In this document: piece by piece, positions 34,478-44,599 of the stretch | How positions within the stretch are numbered: the stretch's first letter is position 1 | Layout: every line of letters starts with the position of its first letter | NCBI RefSeq assembly: GCF_009727055.1 | Contig: NC_052349.1 | Coordinates: 42,967,364 to 43,031,363, forward strand | DNA from: Benincasa hispida | Lineage: Eukaryota > Streptophyta > Magnoliopsida > Cucurbitales > Cucurbitaceae | Length of the DNA: 64,000 nucleotides | Reading direction: 5' to 3' | The notes under the pieces: generated by a model | The model's input: the letters and a program-made list of their open reading frames with translations, nothing else | The model's database searches: none | Told to the model about the DNA's origin: nothing | Position numbers and translations under genes: made by a program

Positions 34478-35673
34478 CGATCAACTTTAACTTGTGTTTG
34501 CCCAAAAGATCACTAAACCAAGTCTTAAGTCATAAACCACAATTAGGATTTCCACCTAAGGTCAAAATTCCCAATCACCCAAATTACACCAAAATTTACA
34601 GTTCCAAGATCCAATCACTTACCCAAACTGTGTTGGAATCGTTCTCAAAATTGATGGACAACACCTCAATAACCTTCCATTCTTGATTCTAGAAAGAATC
34701 CAAACATAGAAGGTATCAAACATTGAATTGGTAGACATTAATCCTCAAGAACTAATCTAATATTTTAACCAAACTTACAAAAACATACCCAAAACTCCAC
34801 AAAAATTCAAGATCCGATAGAAAACCCAAGAAATGGCGACTGGATGAACGTCTAAAGCCGGTAGAAAGAAACGACGTGGAACAAATCTGGCGGTGCTCGT
34901 GAAAGTAGGGGAGGCGCGGACGGCTAGGCGCAAATCTTCGACGATTGGCATGAAAAAAACAAAAACGGTGTTGGTGGCTTCGGACGCGAGAAGGAGAGGC
35001 ACGCGACTTGAAGGACAACGGCGTGGGTCTGGCGAATCGGTGATCAGATCCAGCGAAGAAGGGAGGCACGCGACTGGCCTTCTACGCGAAACGGGGAAGA
35101 GGTAACTTGGGGAGGGGTTACGTGCGAGTACCGAGGGAAAGAGAAAGTGTTTAATTTAATTGCATATAATATGAGATGGGTCCACTACTACATTCTCAAC
35201 ATGAAAACATAAAAAAACCTAGGTTAGTCGATAAGCTACAGGGTCGATCCGTTCTAGGATTCTAAATGGCTCAATGAATCGAGGGTTCAACTTACCCTTC
35301 CTATCAAACCTCAACACTTCCTTCATAGATACTTTCCCTCCTCCCTTTTCCTCCCTTAATTCCAACTTTCTCTTTTCCTCTCTAAATTCCGCATTCTTTT
35401 GAACTCCAAAATCCTAATTCTTTTCTTTAAAAAACCAAAATCTTTTATTCATGACCCAAATAAATCCAATATTTCAAATTTTCCTTCCAAACTATTTTAA
35501 ATTTTCATCCACAAAAATAAATTGAATTATCTAAATAAAATAATCTAATTTTTTATTCGCGTGCCAAATTAAATTCCAATTAATTAAAATTAATTTAATC
35601 AATTATTTAAATCTCGCATTCCAATCTATCCAAACAATCATGAAAATTTTACATGATAGCTTAGGGTGTTACA

Positions 35674-36248
35674 GAAATTGAAAAGAGCAAGGAAAAACCA
35701 CTATAAATGAGTGTCCTTGTCGTTGAAGATCATTAACCACATCTTAATTTGCACCTTGTGATTAACAAACGTCCTTCAAGCACGCTCCTCACTTTATGCC
35801 TTCTTCTTTGCAACCAAAACACTCTCTAGGTCTCTAAAATTCAATGTCAAGGACAACTAGAAACCCTAGGATTAATTGGAAAATTTTTCAACAAAAATGG
35901 TGCGACGTCACAACACGCTTTATATTGTGAGGACCCTGTCGCAAAAAATTAGGCAAGTTATAAACGTAGCATTGCAATGCTGCTCAAAATGCAACTCCTT
36001 TGGGCACCACGTGTAGACCACGATGCCCCTTCTTTGACACCTTTGGTTCTCTTTTCTTCCCTACTTTGTGGAATTAGTCCCTTCATATCTTTATTAGGCA
36101 AAAATGGGTCATTTTCGTTCTATTGACTCCAAATCTCGTTCTTGTTCAATCTTCAAAATTACTAGCAAACAACATCAAATCTTATAATATTAAGTTAAAA
36201 CAATTTTAAATTAAAGGTAAATAAAGCACTTTTCAAATACTTTCCACA
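35674..36248 (-). mobile_element. LTR copy M1 (reverse), right part
   Basis: The reverse complement matches 36929-38130 outside the hAT insertion, for example AAGTATTTGAAAAGTG, GAACAARAACGAGATTTGGA and CCACAAAGTAGG. It contains GTAGCATTGCAATGCTGC (35967-35984). Its outer ends (30576 and 36248) show no matching 5-bp duplication (GAATA against GCTAC), so the element may have changed after insertion or the right end may be misplaced. Confidence 0.75.
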
Positions 36249-36928
36249 GCTACCACATGCCGGATTGCAAACAAGTGTGCTACGGTCATAAATTCAAAAG
36301 TTTTCTTTAGTGGGAACAAAATGAACAAGAGCAAACTTTTAAGGAGTGAAAATGAGACCAAAAGGAATAAATTAAAATTAAAAGAACTAGAATAACATAT
36401 ATATTTTTAAGATGCACATATGTTGCAAAGTGTGAGTGGGAAATAGACACATTACATATAGAATCCACATAAAAAGTTTGAATGTCCAAGAGAGGAAAAT
36501 CCTTTAGTTGTATAAAGAAATACATGTGGTGATTGCTTTATTGTAAAACAATAATGGATGCAAATCACACCAAAATGGCCATTTGTTTTAATGTAATATC
36601 TTTTTTGTTGGTCTCTTTGGATTGTTTTTTCCCCTTAGAATCTAAGATCTTCATGTGCAAATCACCAAGCTTTTGAACAATTTGCTACTTACATTTTTTT
36701 TAAGAAAAATAAGAGCCACTTTCATATTCCATCTTCTTCACATACCTTTAAATATCTCTTATTGTATTATTTTTGTGATAGAACAAAAGCTTTTGTATCC
36801 ATTGCAATATAAATTAACCAAAGTAAATAAATATAAACGACAAAGGAAATTTGATATCATAATAATCAATTAATTTCTTAAAATTTATGAACATAGGATA
36901 CTTGTTTGAAACAACCGCTTGATACGAT
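36249..36928. other. AT-rich sequence between two LTRs
   Basis: The first bases (GCTACCACATGCCGGATTGC) may be the rest of the 5S-carrying element interrupted by M1. No gene seen. Confidence 0.35.
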
Positions 36929-37093
36929 TGAAAAGTATTTGAAAAGTGTTTTATTTTTCTTTTAATTTAGATTTTTTATTTAATATTAAAAATTTGATAT
37001 TGTTTATTAGTGATTTTCAAGAGTTGAACAAAAGAATGAGATTTGGAGTTCAATAGAGGGAAAATAATTCATTTTTTACTTAATAAAGACAAG

Positions 37094-37696
37094 TAAGGGT
37101 GTTCAAAAAATTCGATGATCTGAAAAAACCGATCAACCCAACCCAACTCGCGCGGTTTGGGTTAGGTTATCAACTCCTTTGGATTGGGTTGGGTTCAAAT
37201 AAATGAAAAATTTATGGGTTGGGTTGGTTCAGGAGTTCACCTAATATAATCCAAACCAACTCGAACCAATCCAAATTTATTATTACCTTTAAAATATATT
37301 TTTTTTATTATTTATAACACAATTATTTATACATATATTGATTTTAATTTCATTTAATTCCAATATTTTTTGAATAATTTATTTTTCAACAATTCTTAAA
37401 ATAGTTTCTTTGCATTTTAGAAAGAAAATTTTCACTATTTAAATTGAAATTAAGTTATTAATCTTAATTCAATATATGAAAATAATTAAATAAGATTTTT
37501 ACATATTTACATTGTGCTTCTTTTTATAATAAAATTTTAAACAAATGACCCGATTAATCTGAATCAACCCAACCCAAATATTTCATAGCTCGGTTCGGTT
37601 CATTTTTTAATAAGGGTTATTTGGGTTGAAAGAACTTATAACTTGAACAATTGAGTTGGGTCTAAAAAGTCTTTCAACCCAACCCATGAACACCTT
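37094..37696. mobile_element. Non-autonomous hAT-type element (MITE)
   Basis: Ends AAGGGTGTTCA and TGAACACCTT are inverted repeats. They are flanked by the 8-bp duplication AAGACAAG (37086-37093 and 37697-37704), the size made by hAT transposases. It is 603 bp with no transposase and with many CCCAACCCAA/TTGGGTTGGG words on both sides. The related LTR M1 lacks it at the corresponding place (reverse complement of about 36085-36095), confirming insertion. Confidence 0.88.
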
Positions 37697-38135
37697 AAGA
37701 CAAGAATGGGCTAACTCCACAAAGTAGGAAAGGAAAGAGGGACAAAGGTGTTGAAAAGGGGGTGTTGCAGCTCCCAAACCTGAGAGTATTGTTTTGGGCA
37801 GCGCTGCAACACTAGGAAGCAGTGCTGCAATGACATTGCAGTTAAAGACTGCAGAAGAAGGCATGACGGCATCACGATGCTACATTAAATTTAGAAACTT
37901 TTTCATATTTATTTTATGATTTTCATCCATCTATCACATCTAATTTTGGAGCGTTTTGGCTGCAATGAAGAGGTCATAAGGTGAGGAGAGTGCTTGGAAG
38001 TCGTTCGTTCATCCCAAGGAATGAATCAAGGCATGGCTAACGTTTTTCAACAACGGGATCTACCTTCAATAATAGTTTTTCCCTATTCTTTTCACTTATT
38101 CTTTATATGGTTGTTAAAGTGTATACTATTGGATC

Positions 38136-39510
38136 GATATGGCAACCCTAGAAGGGATGAATAAGGTTTAATTAAACTTTTTTTTCTAAATTAACCCAAT
38201 TAAACTAATTAATACATTTTTTATAAATAATAAGAAAAATTCAATTTATGCAACAAATAAGATGAAAAAAATGTGATAATTTAATTCTATCAAATTTTAG
38301 CAAATAAATAAGAACAAACTAAAACATACAATAAATTGCTTAAATTAATTGCAAAAATAAAAAGGAAATAGTTAGAGAAGAAGACCCCGTAATTTTTATA
38401 GTGGTTCGGTCAAACTCGACCTACTCCACTCCCCAAGCACCTCTTGGGAATTTGATTAAAATCTTTCCGATTCTTTCCACGGATTAGAGCCCAACCGTTA
38501 CACCATTGCTCCTTTTACGGGTTCAAGAGCAAACCCGATCCTTTCTACGGTTTAAGATCAAACCGTTACAAATGTTAGAATTTTTTAAGTACACAATACA
38601 ACTCTCACTACAATGGATTTACAAGTTTAACACTCAACAAATTTATTCTCATAATACAATAACACCCTCTCAAGGATAAGATTAAAAAAAAAAATTGGGA
38701 ACTTAGAGCAACAATGGAACTTTTGAGTTTTGGAGGATTATAAAATGTAAAATTTATTGGTTTAAAATTTGGAGAGGAAGATAGTTTATATAGAGATGGA
38801 AAAATTTTTAGAAACCACAATTAATTTGGACCATTGGATTTTGAAAAAGAAAAATCAATGGTGGAGATTTTAAACTAAAAAACAAAATATAATATTAAAT
38901 TCATTTTCTTTTGAAATTCATTTTCTTTTTAAAATTAATCCAAAAAATAAAAAAACATACCATGTGTCAAAAACTAGTCGTTAGACACAAACATAAATTA
39001 ATATTAAATTCATTTTCCTTTTAATTCATTTTCTTTTTAAATTCATTCTTTTAAAGTCATCCAAAAATAAAAAATATACCATGTGTAAAAAACTAGTCGT
39101 TAGACACAAACATAAAATAATATTAAATTTATTTTCCTTTTCAATTTTTTTTAATTTCAATTTTTTTTTAAATCAATCCAAAAATCAAAAGTCCATCATA
39201 TGTTAATCTCTTAATGATCCACCATTCAACCAATATGTTATCACATGTCTATATGCAAATGGTCTGGTTATGCCACATCATCCACCACGGTATTTTCTAT
39301 AGATCTGTTTCGGTCATATCGTCTTCGTTTTAGCTCCGATTTGAGTAATTCAAGAGGTGTTGGAATCGTTGTTCCGAGCTCTACACTTATGGATATATTA
39401 AAATACTAAGATTTTCAGTAATTAAAAAATGAGTTTGTTATCATCAAAACATTGATTAATTAATTAATTAAAATTACTTAATTTGAGATTAAGAGCCAAA
39501 AAGCCAACAT
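38136..39510. mobile_element. Unclassified insertion within LTR M2
   Basis: The sequence breaks the continuity between two LTR blocks (TTAAAGTGTAT and TGCAAATAC, adjacent at 39930-39942). It contains TTTATAGTGGTTCGGTC followed by CTACTCCACTCCCCAAG, and repeated phrases CCGTTACA and TTTCYACGGTTTA, a style I associate with plant LTR-type repeats. Exact ends and target duplication are unresolved. No coding region. Confidence 0.55.
38885..39150 (+). repeat. Minisatellite of about 115 bp, about 2.3 units
   Basis: The unit AATATTAAATTCATTTTC ... CATACCATGTGT ... ACTAGTCGTTAGACACAAAC occurs at about 38888-39000 and again at 39001-39118, with a partial third. It contains the inverted pair TGTGTC/GACACA. 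Confidence 0.88.
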
Positions 39511-40629
39511 ATGCAAATACGTTTTTGATAACAATGAATAGTTGGACTTATTTGTTTTAGGATGTTGATGAACTTGTTCATAGATTTGAGTGGTGTTTAA
39601 AGTATTGTTTTGGGCAGCGCCGCAACACTAGGGAGCAGTGCTGCGACATTGCAATTAAAGACTGTAGAAGAAGGCATGACGGCATCACGATGCTGCAGTA
39701 AATTTAGAAACTTTTTCATATTTATTTTATGATTTTCATCTGTCTATCACATCTAATTTTGGAGAGTTTTGGCTGCAATGAAGAGGTCATAAGGTGAGGA
39801 GAGTGCTTGGAAGTCGTTCGTTCATCCAAAGGAGTGAATCAAGGCATGGCTAACGTTTTTCAACAATTGGAATCTACCTTCAATAATAGTTTTTCCCTAT
39901 TCTTTTCACTTATTCTTTATATGGTTGTTAAAGTGTATGCAAATATGTTTTTGATAACAATGAGTAGTTGGACTTATTTGTTTTAAGATGTTGATGAACT
40001 TGTTCATGGATTTGAGTGGTGTTTAGAGTTTGTATGGATATTGTTGAATTGATTATTTTTCAATGTTATTATACTTTCTTTTATGTTGATTGGCTATCAA
40101 TGTATGCTAAGTTAAATGTTCAATTTGATATATTGTGTATTTAACTAGATCTATAACATTGGATTATTGTGAAAATAATTAGGTCAATAATGAAAATAAT
40201 AGGTTAATAATGAAAATTAATTATGACTTTGCTTAATGTCATGCCTCTTAACTTGGTTTCAAGACATTAGTAATATCAATTAGGATTGCATGAGAAAGAG
40301 ATTGTTTTCGAAAAAAAGTAATCCAAGATATAGTCTCTAGATTTAAACACATGAATGACACAAAATTCCATAAAACCTAGGCATGATTTAATGAAATGAA
40401 CAATGAAATCAACGCCATGAAACATTTTCTATCTTTGAGATTCAATCCTTGTTTTCTTTAGTTTTTAGTTTGCAATTATCACTCATCTTGTTTCCAATCC
40501 TTAAATGAAGTCAACACAATTCTAGAATCGCTAAATTAATTTTGAGTGTGATCTCCTAAGAACGATACTTGGTTAACGACATTTTAACCATATTATAATC
40601 TAACATGTGCACTTGCGCATGTCAAGCAC

Positions 40630-41150
40630 CTGTAAAATGATATTTCACTCAACTTAAATTAGGCTCGTTCTAGTTCTAGTATTTAACATGTTTATGTGAT
40701 GATTTTGTAGGTTTTGTTAGTTTAGAAGGTAGAATCAAACATTCATGTGAAAAACATACCTAAAATTTAGCATTTGGAGATTTAAATTAGCAATAGGATC
40801 AAAGAGGAGGAAATTACCAAAATACCCATAGAACCAACATTACAATGCAAAGTGTTGATGCTTCACAGTGCTGTTGGACAAAAGCATAGTATTGTAACGC
40901 ACTTGAGTATGATCATCAGGGCAGTGTCGCTCAACACTCTGAGCATGGAGGCTTTTTGAGATTGCAATGCTCTTTAGGGCCAGCATGACGCTATCGACCT
41001 GCTATAAATTTTTTATCTCTTTTAGGTTAATTTAGTTCAGATTTTAGTCATCTCTTTCAACTTCTGTCCTCTTTTCCGTTGTATTTCCTCTGTTTTCCTA
41101 TATTGAGTTGTATTTTGCCTATCTTGGAGTTCGATTATGCATTTTATAGC
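40630..41150 (+). mobile_element. Possible fragment of an LTR like 4658-6310
   Basis: AGGCTCGTTCTAGTTCTAG ... GATTTTGTAGGTTT resembles the start of the LTR at 4658 (ATTGTTCTAGAATTTTATG ... ACATTTTGTAGGTTTCG). GCAATGCTCTTTAGGGCC and CTGCTATAAATTT follow, the same motif-then-TATA order. The ends are not resolved. Confidence 0.4.
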
Positions 41151-42300
41151 CCGTTTGATTCATCAAAATAAAAGATGAGAATGAGAAATGATATTCTATC
41201 ACCATGTTTGGTACAAGTTTTTAACCTTAGAAATCGAAATATCTTATTCCAAGGCCTTTCGTATTCCCATCAAGTGAGGTTTTTCATAAGCATCAAAATA
41301 GATGTTTTTTTCTCTCTTTTACTTTTTATTTTTTTTATTTTTTTTATTTTTCTTCTTCGTTGATATTGGTTAATTTATTTAATTTTTATAAATATGTTTA
41401 AAGTAAATTTATTAGTAATGCTAATATAATAATATATTTTATTGTTATGAATTAATATGGAAAACCATAATCATTCTAAAAATATATATATACATGACCA
41501 TAATTATATTTGCTTCAATCCCTTTTTTCTAATATATATTAACATCATAAATTATTTATTAAAATTATTAACTAGTCTTTAAAAAATATTAATTAATTGA
41601 TTAATAATAAAATAAGTTAATTTTTTTCAACTAAACAATCTTGTAAACTTGTATTTCTAGTTTTAATCTATAATCATAGAAATTTTTTAAATTAAAAATA
41701 TTGGTTGACGATTTAAAATCAATTAGTTTATATCAACTTCTTTTGTATATATATAAGACTTATAATTGACATTAAACAATTAGTTAATTAACTCTTCAAT
41801 TAACAAAACTANNNNNNNNNNNNNNAAATTTAGTTAAAGTTTAATCGCTCAAAATTGATTTAATATCTTAATGTAATAAAAATAAATTAACAAATAAAAA
41901 TTGATAAATAAAATTAATTTTGATGCTTTATAATTGCATAAAAAAGTATAACATATTTACAGACATCCTATTTTTATTCCCATACAAGTCATCTTTCATT
42001 TTCGGACATCTTAGTAAATGGTTCATAAGTGAGTAAGATAAATCCCTAACTTAGAGTTAGGATAAACCCAAATGTACTTGGTTGTAAACGTTGGTTTAAA
42101 ATTTTTTATTGAACACTTGTGATTTTTTTTTTTACCTAATTTCATTTTTATGCTCTAAATTCATGTTTGGCTTAATTGCATATCTACTTTGCTTCATGTC
42201 AAATATGCCTTAACCAATTGGTTGTAATTTAAAAGGAAAAAAAATGTAGTAAAAAGAAAATAAGTACATACATTATTACATTACATATATTCCACGAAAG
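41151..42300. other. AT-rich 3' flank of the DELLA gene with an assembly gap
   Basis: Begins with CCCGTTTGATTCATC ... GAGAATGAGAAATGATATTC and near 41965 has TTTTTATTCCCATACAAG, weakly inverted to each other, perhaps an old inverted-repeat transposon. No gene seen. A run of 14 N lies at 41812-41825. Confidence 0.4.
41812..41825. other. Assembly gap (14 N)
   Basis: Run of unknown bases. Confidence 0.98.
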
Positions 42301-42532
42301 GCAAAATTGAAGTTAAAATCCGAACCTAAAAGAAAAACCCCTTCTCTTCCTCAGCTTCTCTACCATATTTTCAAAAATAAAAAGGGGGGCAAAACAGTAA
42401 AATACAAAATAAAAAGGAAGAGAGTAATAAAACAACTAAACAAAGAAGAATTACACAAAACCACCACTTTCCTTCTATTTCCCTCTCTATATTTCAAAGG
42501 GTTCAGATCCGCCCTCAACTCGGCCGAGCCGA

Positions 42533-44218
42533 CTAGGCATTCCGACCGCCTCCGGCCAGCGTCCAGGCCGACGTGGCGATGAGCGGCCGAGTGTGCCATC
42601 CCAAAGTCAAACTCCCATTATTCTCTTCGACTCTGTACCCATTTCCACCGCCGAACAGAGCCGCCAGCAAAGTACTCGCCTGCTTGAACGCGTTCGAACC
42701 CAGATGAACCATCTCGAACCCACTTGAGCCCAACCGGTTCCGCCACTGCGCCACCGTCTCATGTCGCTCGACCCGGTCGGAAGCTTCACACGCCACTACG
42801 TTGCAGATTTGCCTCCCTAAATATTCCTCTGACCTCAGCACATCCTCCTCCCCTGCCGGCGACCCTTCTAACGAATCGAATAAGCTTGAATAATAGTGTA
42901 GTGCTTCTGTGAATCGGTCTACGAACGATGGCCCGTTGTGATCGGCGACCTGCTCCACGACGCTGACGACTTTGGGGTTCAGTTCTTTGATTGTTGTTAG
43001 AACTTTTTCAATTGCGCCCGGATTGGCCAGTAGCCGGTGGAGCTCGAAAATGGAGTTTATAGCGACGGTTTCTGTTTCTAAATTGAGCATTGACGGTTCG
43101 AGATCGGCCAAATTGTTGCAGAAAAATCCACGGAATTCGAATTTCACGCCGAATTTATCCGCGAATTGCGCCAATTTCGAGCCCACTTCATGTAATCCGT
43201 CAGAGGAATTTTCCTCCGGTGGGGGACGGATTCCAGTAAGATGAAACGCCGGAGGCCCACCTGGTCGGAGTGCGAAGGCCTGAATCAACGGCGGCCATTG
43301 GTGGCCTTGCTGGAGGTTGAAATCGATGACGTGGACGGTACCAGCAGAACCAACGGATTCGAGAATAGCTTGATTGGCAGTGAAATGGGCGAATTTCAGA
43401 TAGGGGCAAGATTCATAGAAATGCATGAGGAGAAGATCGGTGTATGAAGATGAATAATTGAAGGGCTTCTGTGGGTAGAATCTGTAAATCCGGTGAGTGA
43501 GAGCTTGAGCGAAATAGCCAGCGACTTTTCTCATCGCGCCGGCCTGAGCTTCAACGAGGATTCTGATGTGTTTTAGTAGAGCCTCAGCAAGGTTGAGATT
43601 GTTTGTGTCGACGGCATCGGCGCAGGCGAGAAGACTATGGACCAGACGGACGCCAGTCTCGGCGGAATCCACCAGAACCACCGAGCGCGACGGCTCCGAC
43701 GAGGACGACGAAGAAGAAGAAGATGCAGATGCAGGAAGGGATTCGGAATCTGATTTCTTGAATCGCTTTCTGGGGTTGGTGGAATCGAGTTGTGGGAAAG
43801 CAGCAAAGCCCGGAATGGCCCTAAGATCGTACTCGGAATCGTCGGTGAAGGCGGCGAGGACGGAGGAGGAACTGGATTCAGCTATGGCGAGAACAGGGTC
43901 ATGGATCATTCCTTGGGATTGAAGCGGAGTATTGAGTTCAGCGAGCATGCTTTGAACCCAAGAAGAAACATCAGAAGGATTGTAATGGACTGTATTGGAA
44001 GAGAGGTGAGAAATTCCATCTTCTTCCGACAAACCCATTACCATTTCTAGCTGTTCCAGTTTCAGAGCAACGTCGGCCATGTCCGACGACCGGACATTGT
44101 AGCCAAGAGCAGCTAGATCTTTGTCGTCGTCTTCCTCCTCCTTGACCGGCCATGTCTTGGGGTTGCCGGAGGCTGCGGCGGCGGGATTTGAGGATTGGTG
44201 AGTGTGGTCTCGCTTCAT
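42533..44218 (-). CDS. DELLA protein (GRAS family), gibberellin-signalling repressor
   Basis: An intact, intronless gene of 561 codons (ATG at 44216-44218, TAG at 42533-42535). The N-terminal regulatory part has [20 protein letters not shown] (32-51), LEQLE (54-58) and [13 protein letters not shown] (76-88), the surfaces that bind the gibberellin receptor GID1. A linker follows with a basic patch RKRFKK (150-155) and a serine run (164-174). The GRAS domain has the first leucine-heptad region from [13 protein letters not shown] (191-203), VHVID (295-299), a second heptad region near 341-370, a PFYRE-type region around 413-460, [11 protein letters not shown] (482-492) and a C-terminal SAW (550-552). 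Family members act in the nucleus, bind and restrain transcription factors, and are degraded through SCF-SLY1/GID2 after gibberellin binding. The pentad is D-K-D-L-A, not D-E-L-L-A, with no length change. Length is normal for the family (GAI is 533). Confidence 0.97.
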   Translation of the reverse strand: MKRDHTHQSSNPAAAASGNPKTWPVKEEEDDDKDLAALGYNVRSSDMADVALKLEQLEMVMGLSEEDGISHLSSNTVHYNPSDVSSWVQSMLAELNTPLQSQGMIHDPVLAIAESSSSSVLAAFTDDSEYDLRAIPGFAAFPQLDSTNPRKRFKKSDSESLPASASSSSSSSSSEPSRSVVLVDSAETGVRLVHSLLACADAVDTNNLNLAEALLKHIRILVEAQAGAMRKVAGYFAQALTHRIYRFYPQKPFNYSSSYTDLLLMHFYESCPYLKFAHFTANQAILESVGSAGTVHVIDFNLQQGHQWPPLIQAFALRPGGPPAFHLTGIRPPPEENSSDGLHEVGSKLAQFADKFGVKFEFRGFFCNNLADLEPSMLNLETETVAINSIFELHRLLANPGAIEKVLTTIKELNPKVVSVVEQVADHNGPSFVDRFTEALHYYSSLFDSLEGSPAGEEDVLRSEEYLGRQICNVVACEASDRVERHETVAQWRNRLGSSGFEMVHLGSNAFKQASTLLAALFGGGNGYRVEENNGSLTLGWHTRPLIATSAWTLAGGGRNA

Positions 44219-44400
44219 GGGTATAGAATTTCAGAGGTTTTTTGAGTGTGGAGATGGATCATAGTGGTGAAACTGGAGTTTAATGGTGGATTGATTTTGA
44301 AACTATGGATACATTTTTGAATGTGTAAGTTGGAAGAGATGGGAACGGGGGAAGAGAGAGGCGGCAGCTTCAATGAAAGTGATGGACAGAGGGAGGCCAC
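44215..44400 (-). other. Upstream ORF overlapping the DELLA start
   Basis: A 61-codon frame in the 5' leader (MASLCPSLSLKLPPL...) ends with TGA in an ATGA overlap with the DELLA ATG. A minimal 3-codon frame, ATG TAT CCA TAG, lies within the same leader (44303-44314). If the transcript starts upstream of 44400 these could limit translation of the repressor. The peptide has no recognised family and is leucine/serine/proline-rich because the leader is C/T-rich. Whether the leader reaches this far is not shown by the sequence. Confidence 0.35.
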
Positions 44401-44429
44401 GAGCGGAAGAGATAAGGAACCACTGCAAG

Positions 44430-44452
44430 GCTATAATAATAATAGTAATACC
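44430..44452 (-). promoter_or_regulatory. Candidate TATA region of the DELLA gene
   Basis: Minus-strand GGTATTACTATTATTATTAT lies about 215-235 bp upstream of the DELLA ATG, with C/T-rich DNA on both sides (44340-44420 and 44453-44475). This is the best TATA-like site close to the gene, but AT-rich DNA makes chance matches common. Confidence 0.3.
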
Positions 44453-44599
44453 TTTCTTTTCTCTCTTTTTTCGGGAGTGGGGGAAGCGAAATTAAATAAT
44501 GCAAACTTTCGGACTTGCTTTTGCAAATTTGTACTTTTTCCCACGGTTCAATTATAATTTGTGTCCCTCTTTTTTTTTAACTGATCTTCACCTCGACGA

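Larger units (their letters stand above)
31281..35673 (-). mobile_element. Ty3-type LTR F, nested in M1 and itself split by LTR G
   Basis: Ends TGTAACAACC (31281) and GGTGTTACA (35673) form the inverted pair TGTAAC/GTTACA. The 5-bp duplication GAAAT is perfect (31276-31280 and 35674-35678). Read on the minus strand it starts TGTAACACCCTAAGC and ends GAGTGGTCAGGTTGTTACA, a common Ty3 LTR form. Without the inserted LTR G (32410-34477 plus one 5-bp duplication) it is about 2.3 kb with no coding region, so it is a solo LTR. Arginine-rich frames at 34752-35105 come from its GC-rich part and are not genes. Confidence 0.9.
36929..40619 (+). mobile_element. LTR copy M2 with three internal rearrangements
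   Basis: It starts TGAAAAGTATTTGAAAAG and ends TGTGCACTTGCGCA, matching copy M1 in reverse. Inside are a hAT-type MITE (37094-37696), an unassigned insertion (about 38136-39510) and a duplication of a block of about 430 bp (37786-38135 plus 39511-39600, repeated as 39601-40020). CAGCGCTGCAACACTAGG and ATGACATTGCAG near 37800 are the GCAACGC-type words. No 5-bp duplication was found at the outer ends. Confidence 0.75.

Noticed and set aside
34752..35105. Arginine-rich frames of 70-105 codons
   Set aside because: They fall inside LTR F in its GC-rich part, on both strands at once, as expected of non-coding sequence.
30571..36253. Target duplication around LTR M1
   Set aside because: Flanks GAATA and GCTAC do not match, so I do not claim a clean insertion.
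42607..44153. Several 60-118 codon frames on both strands within the DELLA gene
   Set aside because: They are shadows in other frames of the GC-richer DELLA coding sequence and show no family signature.
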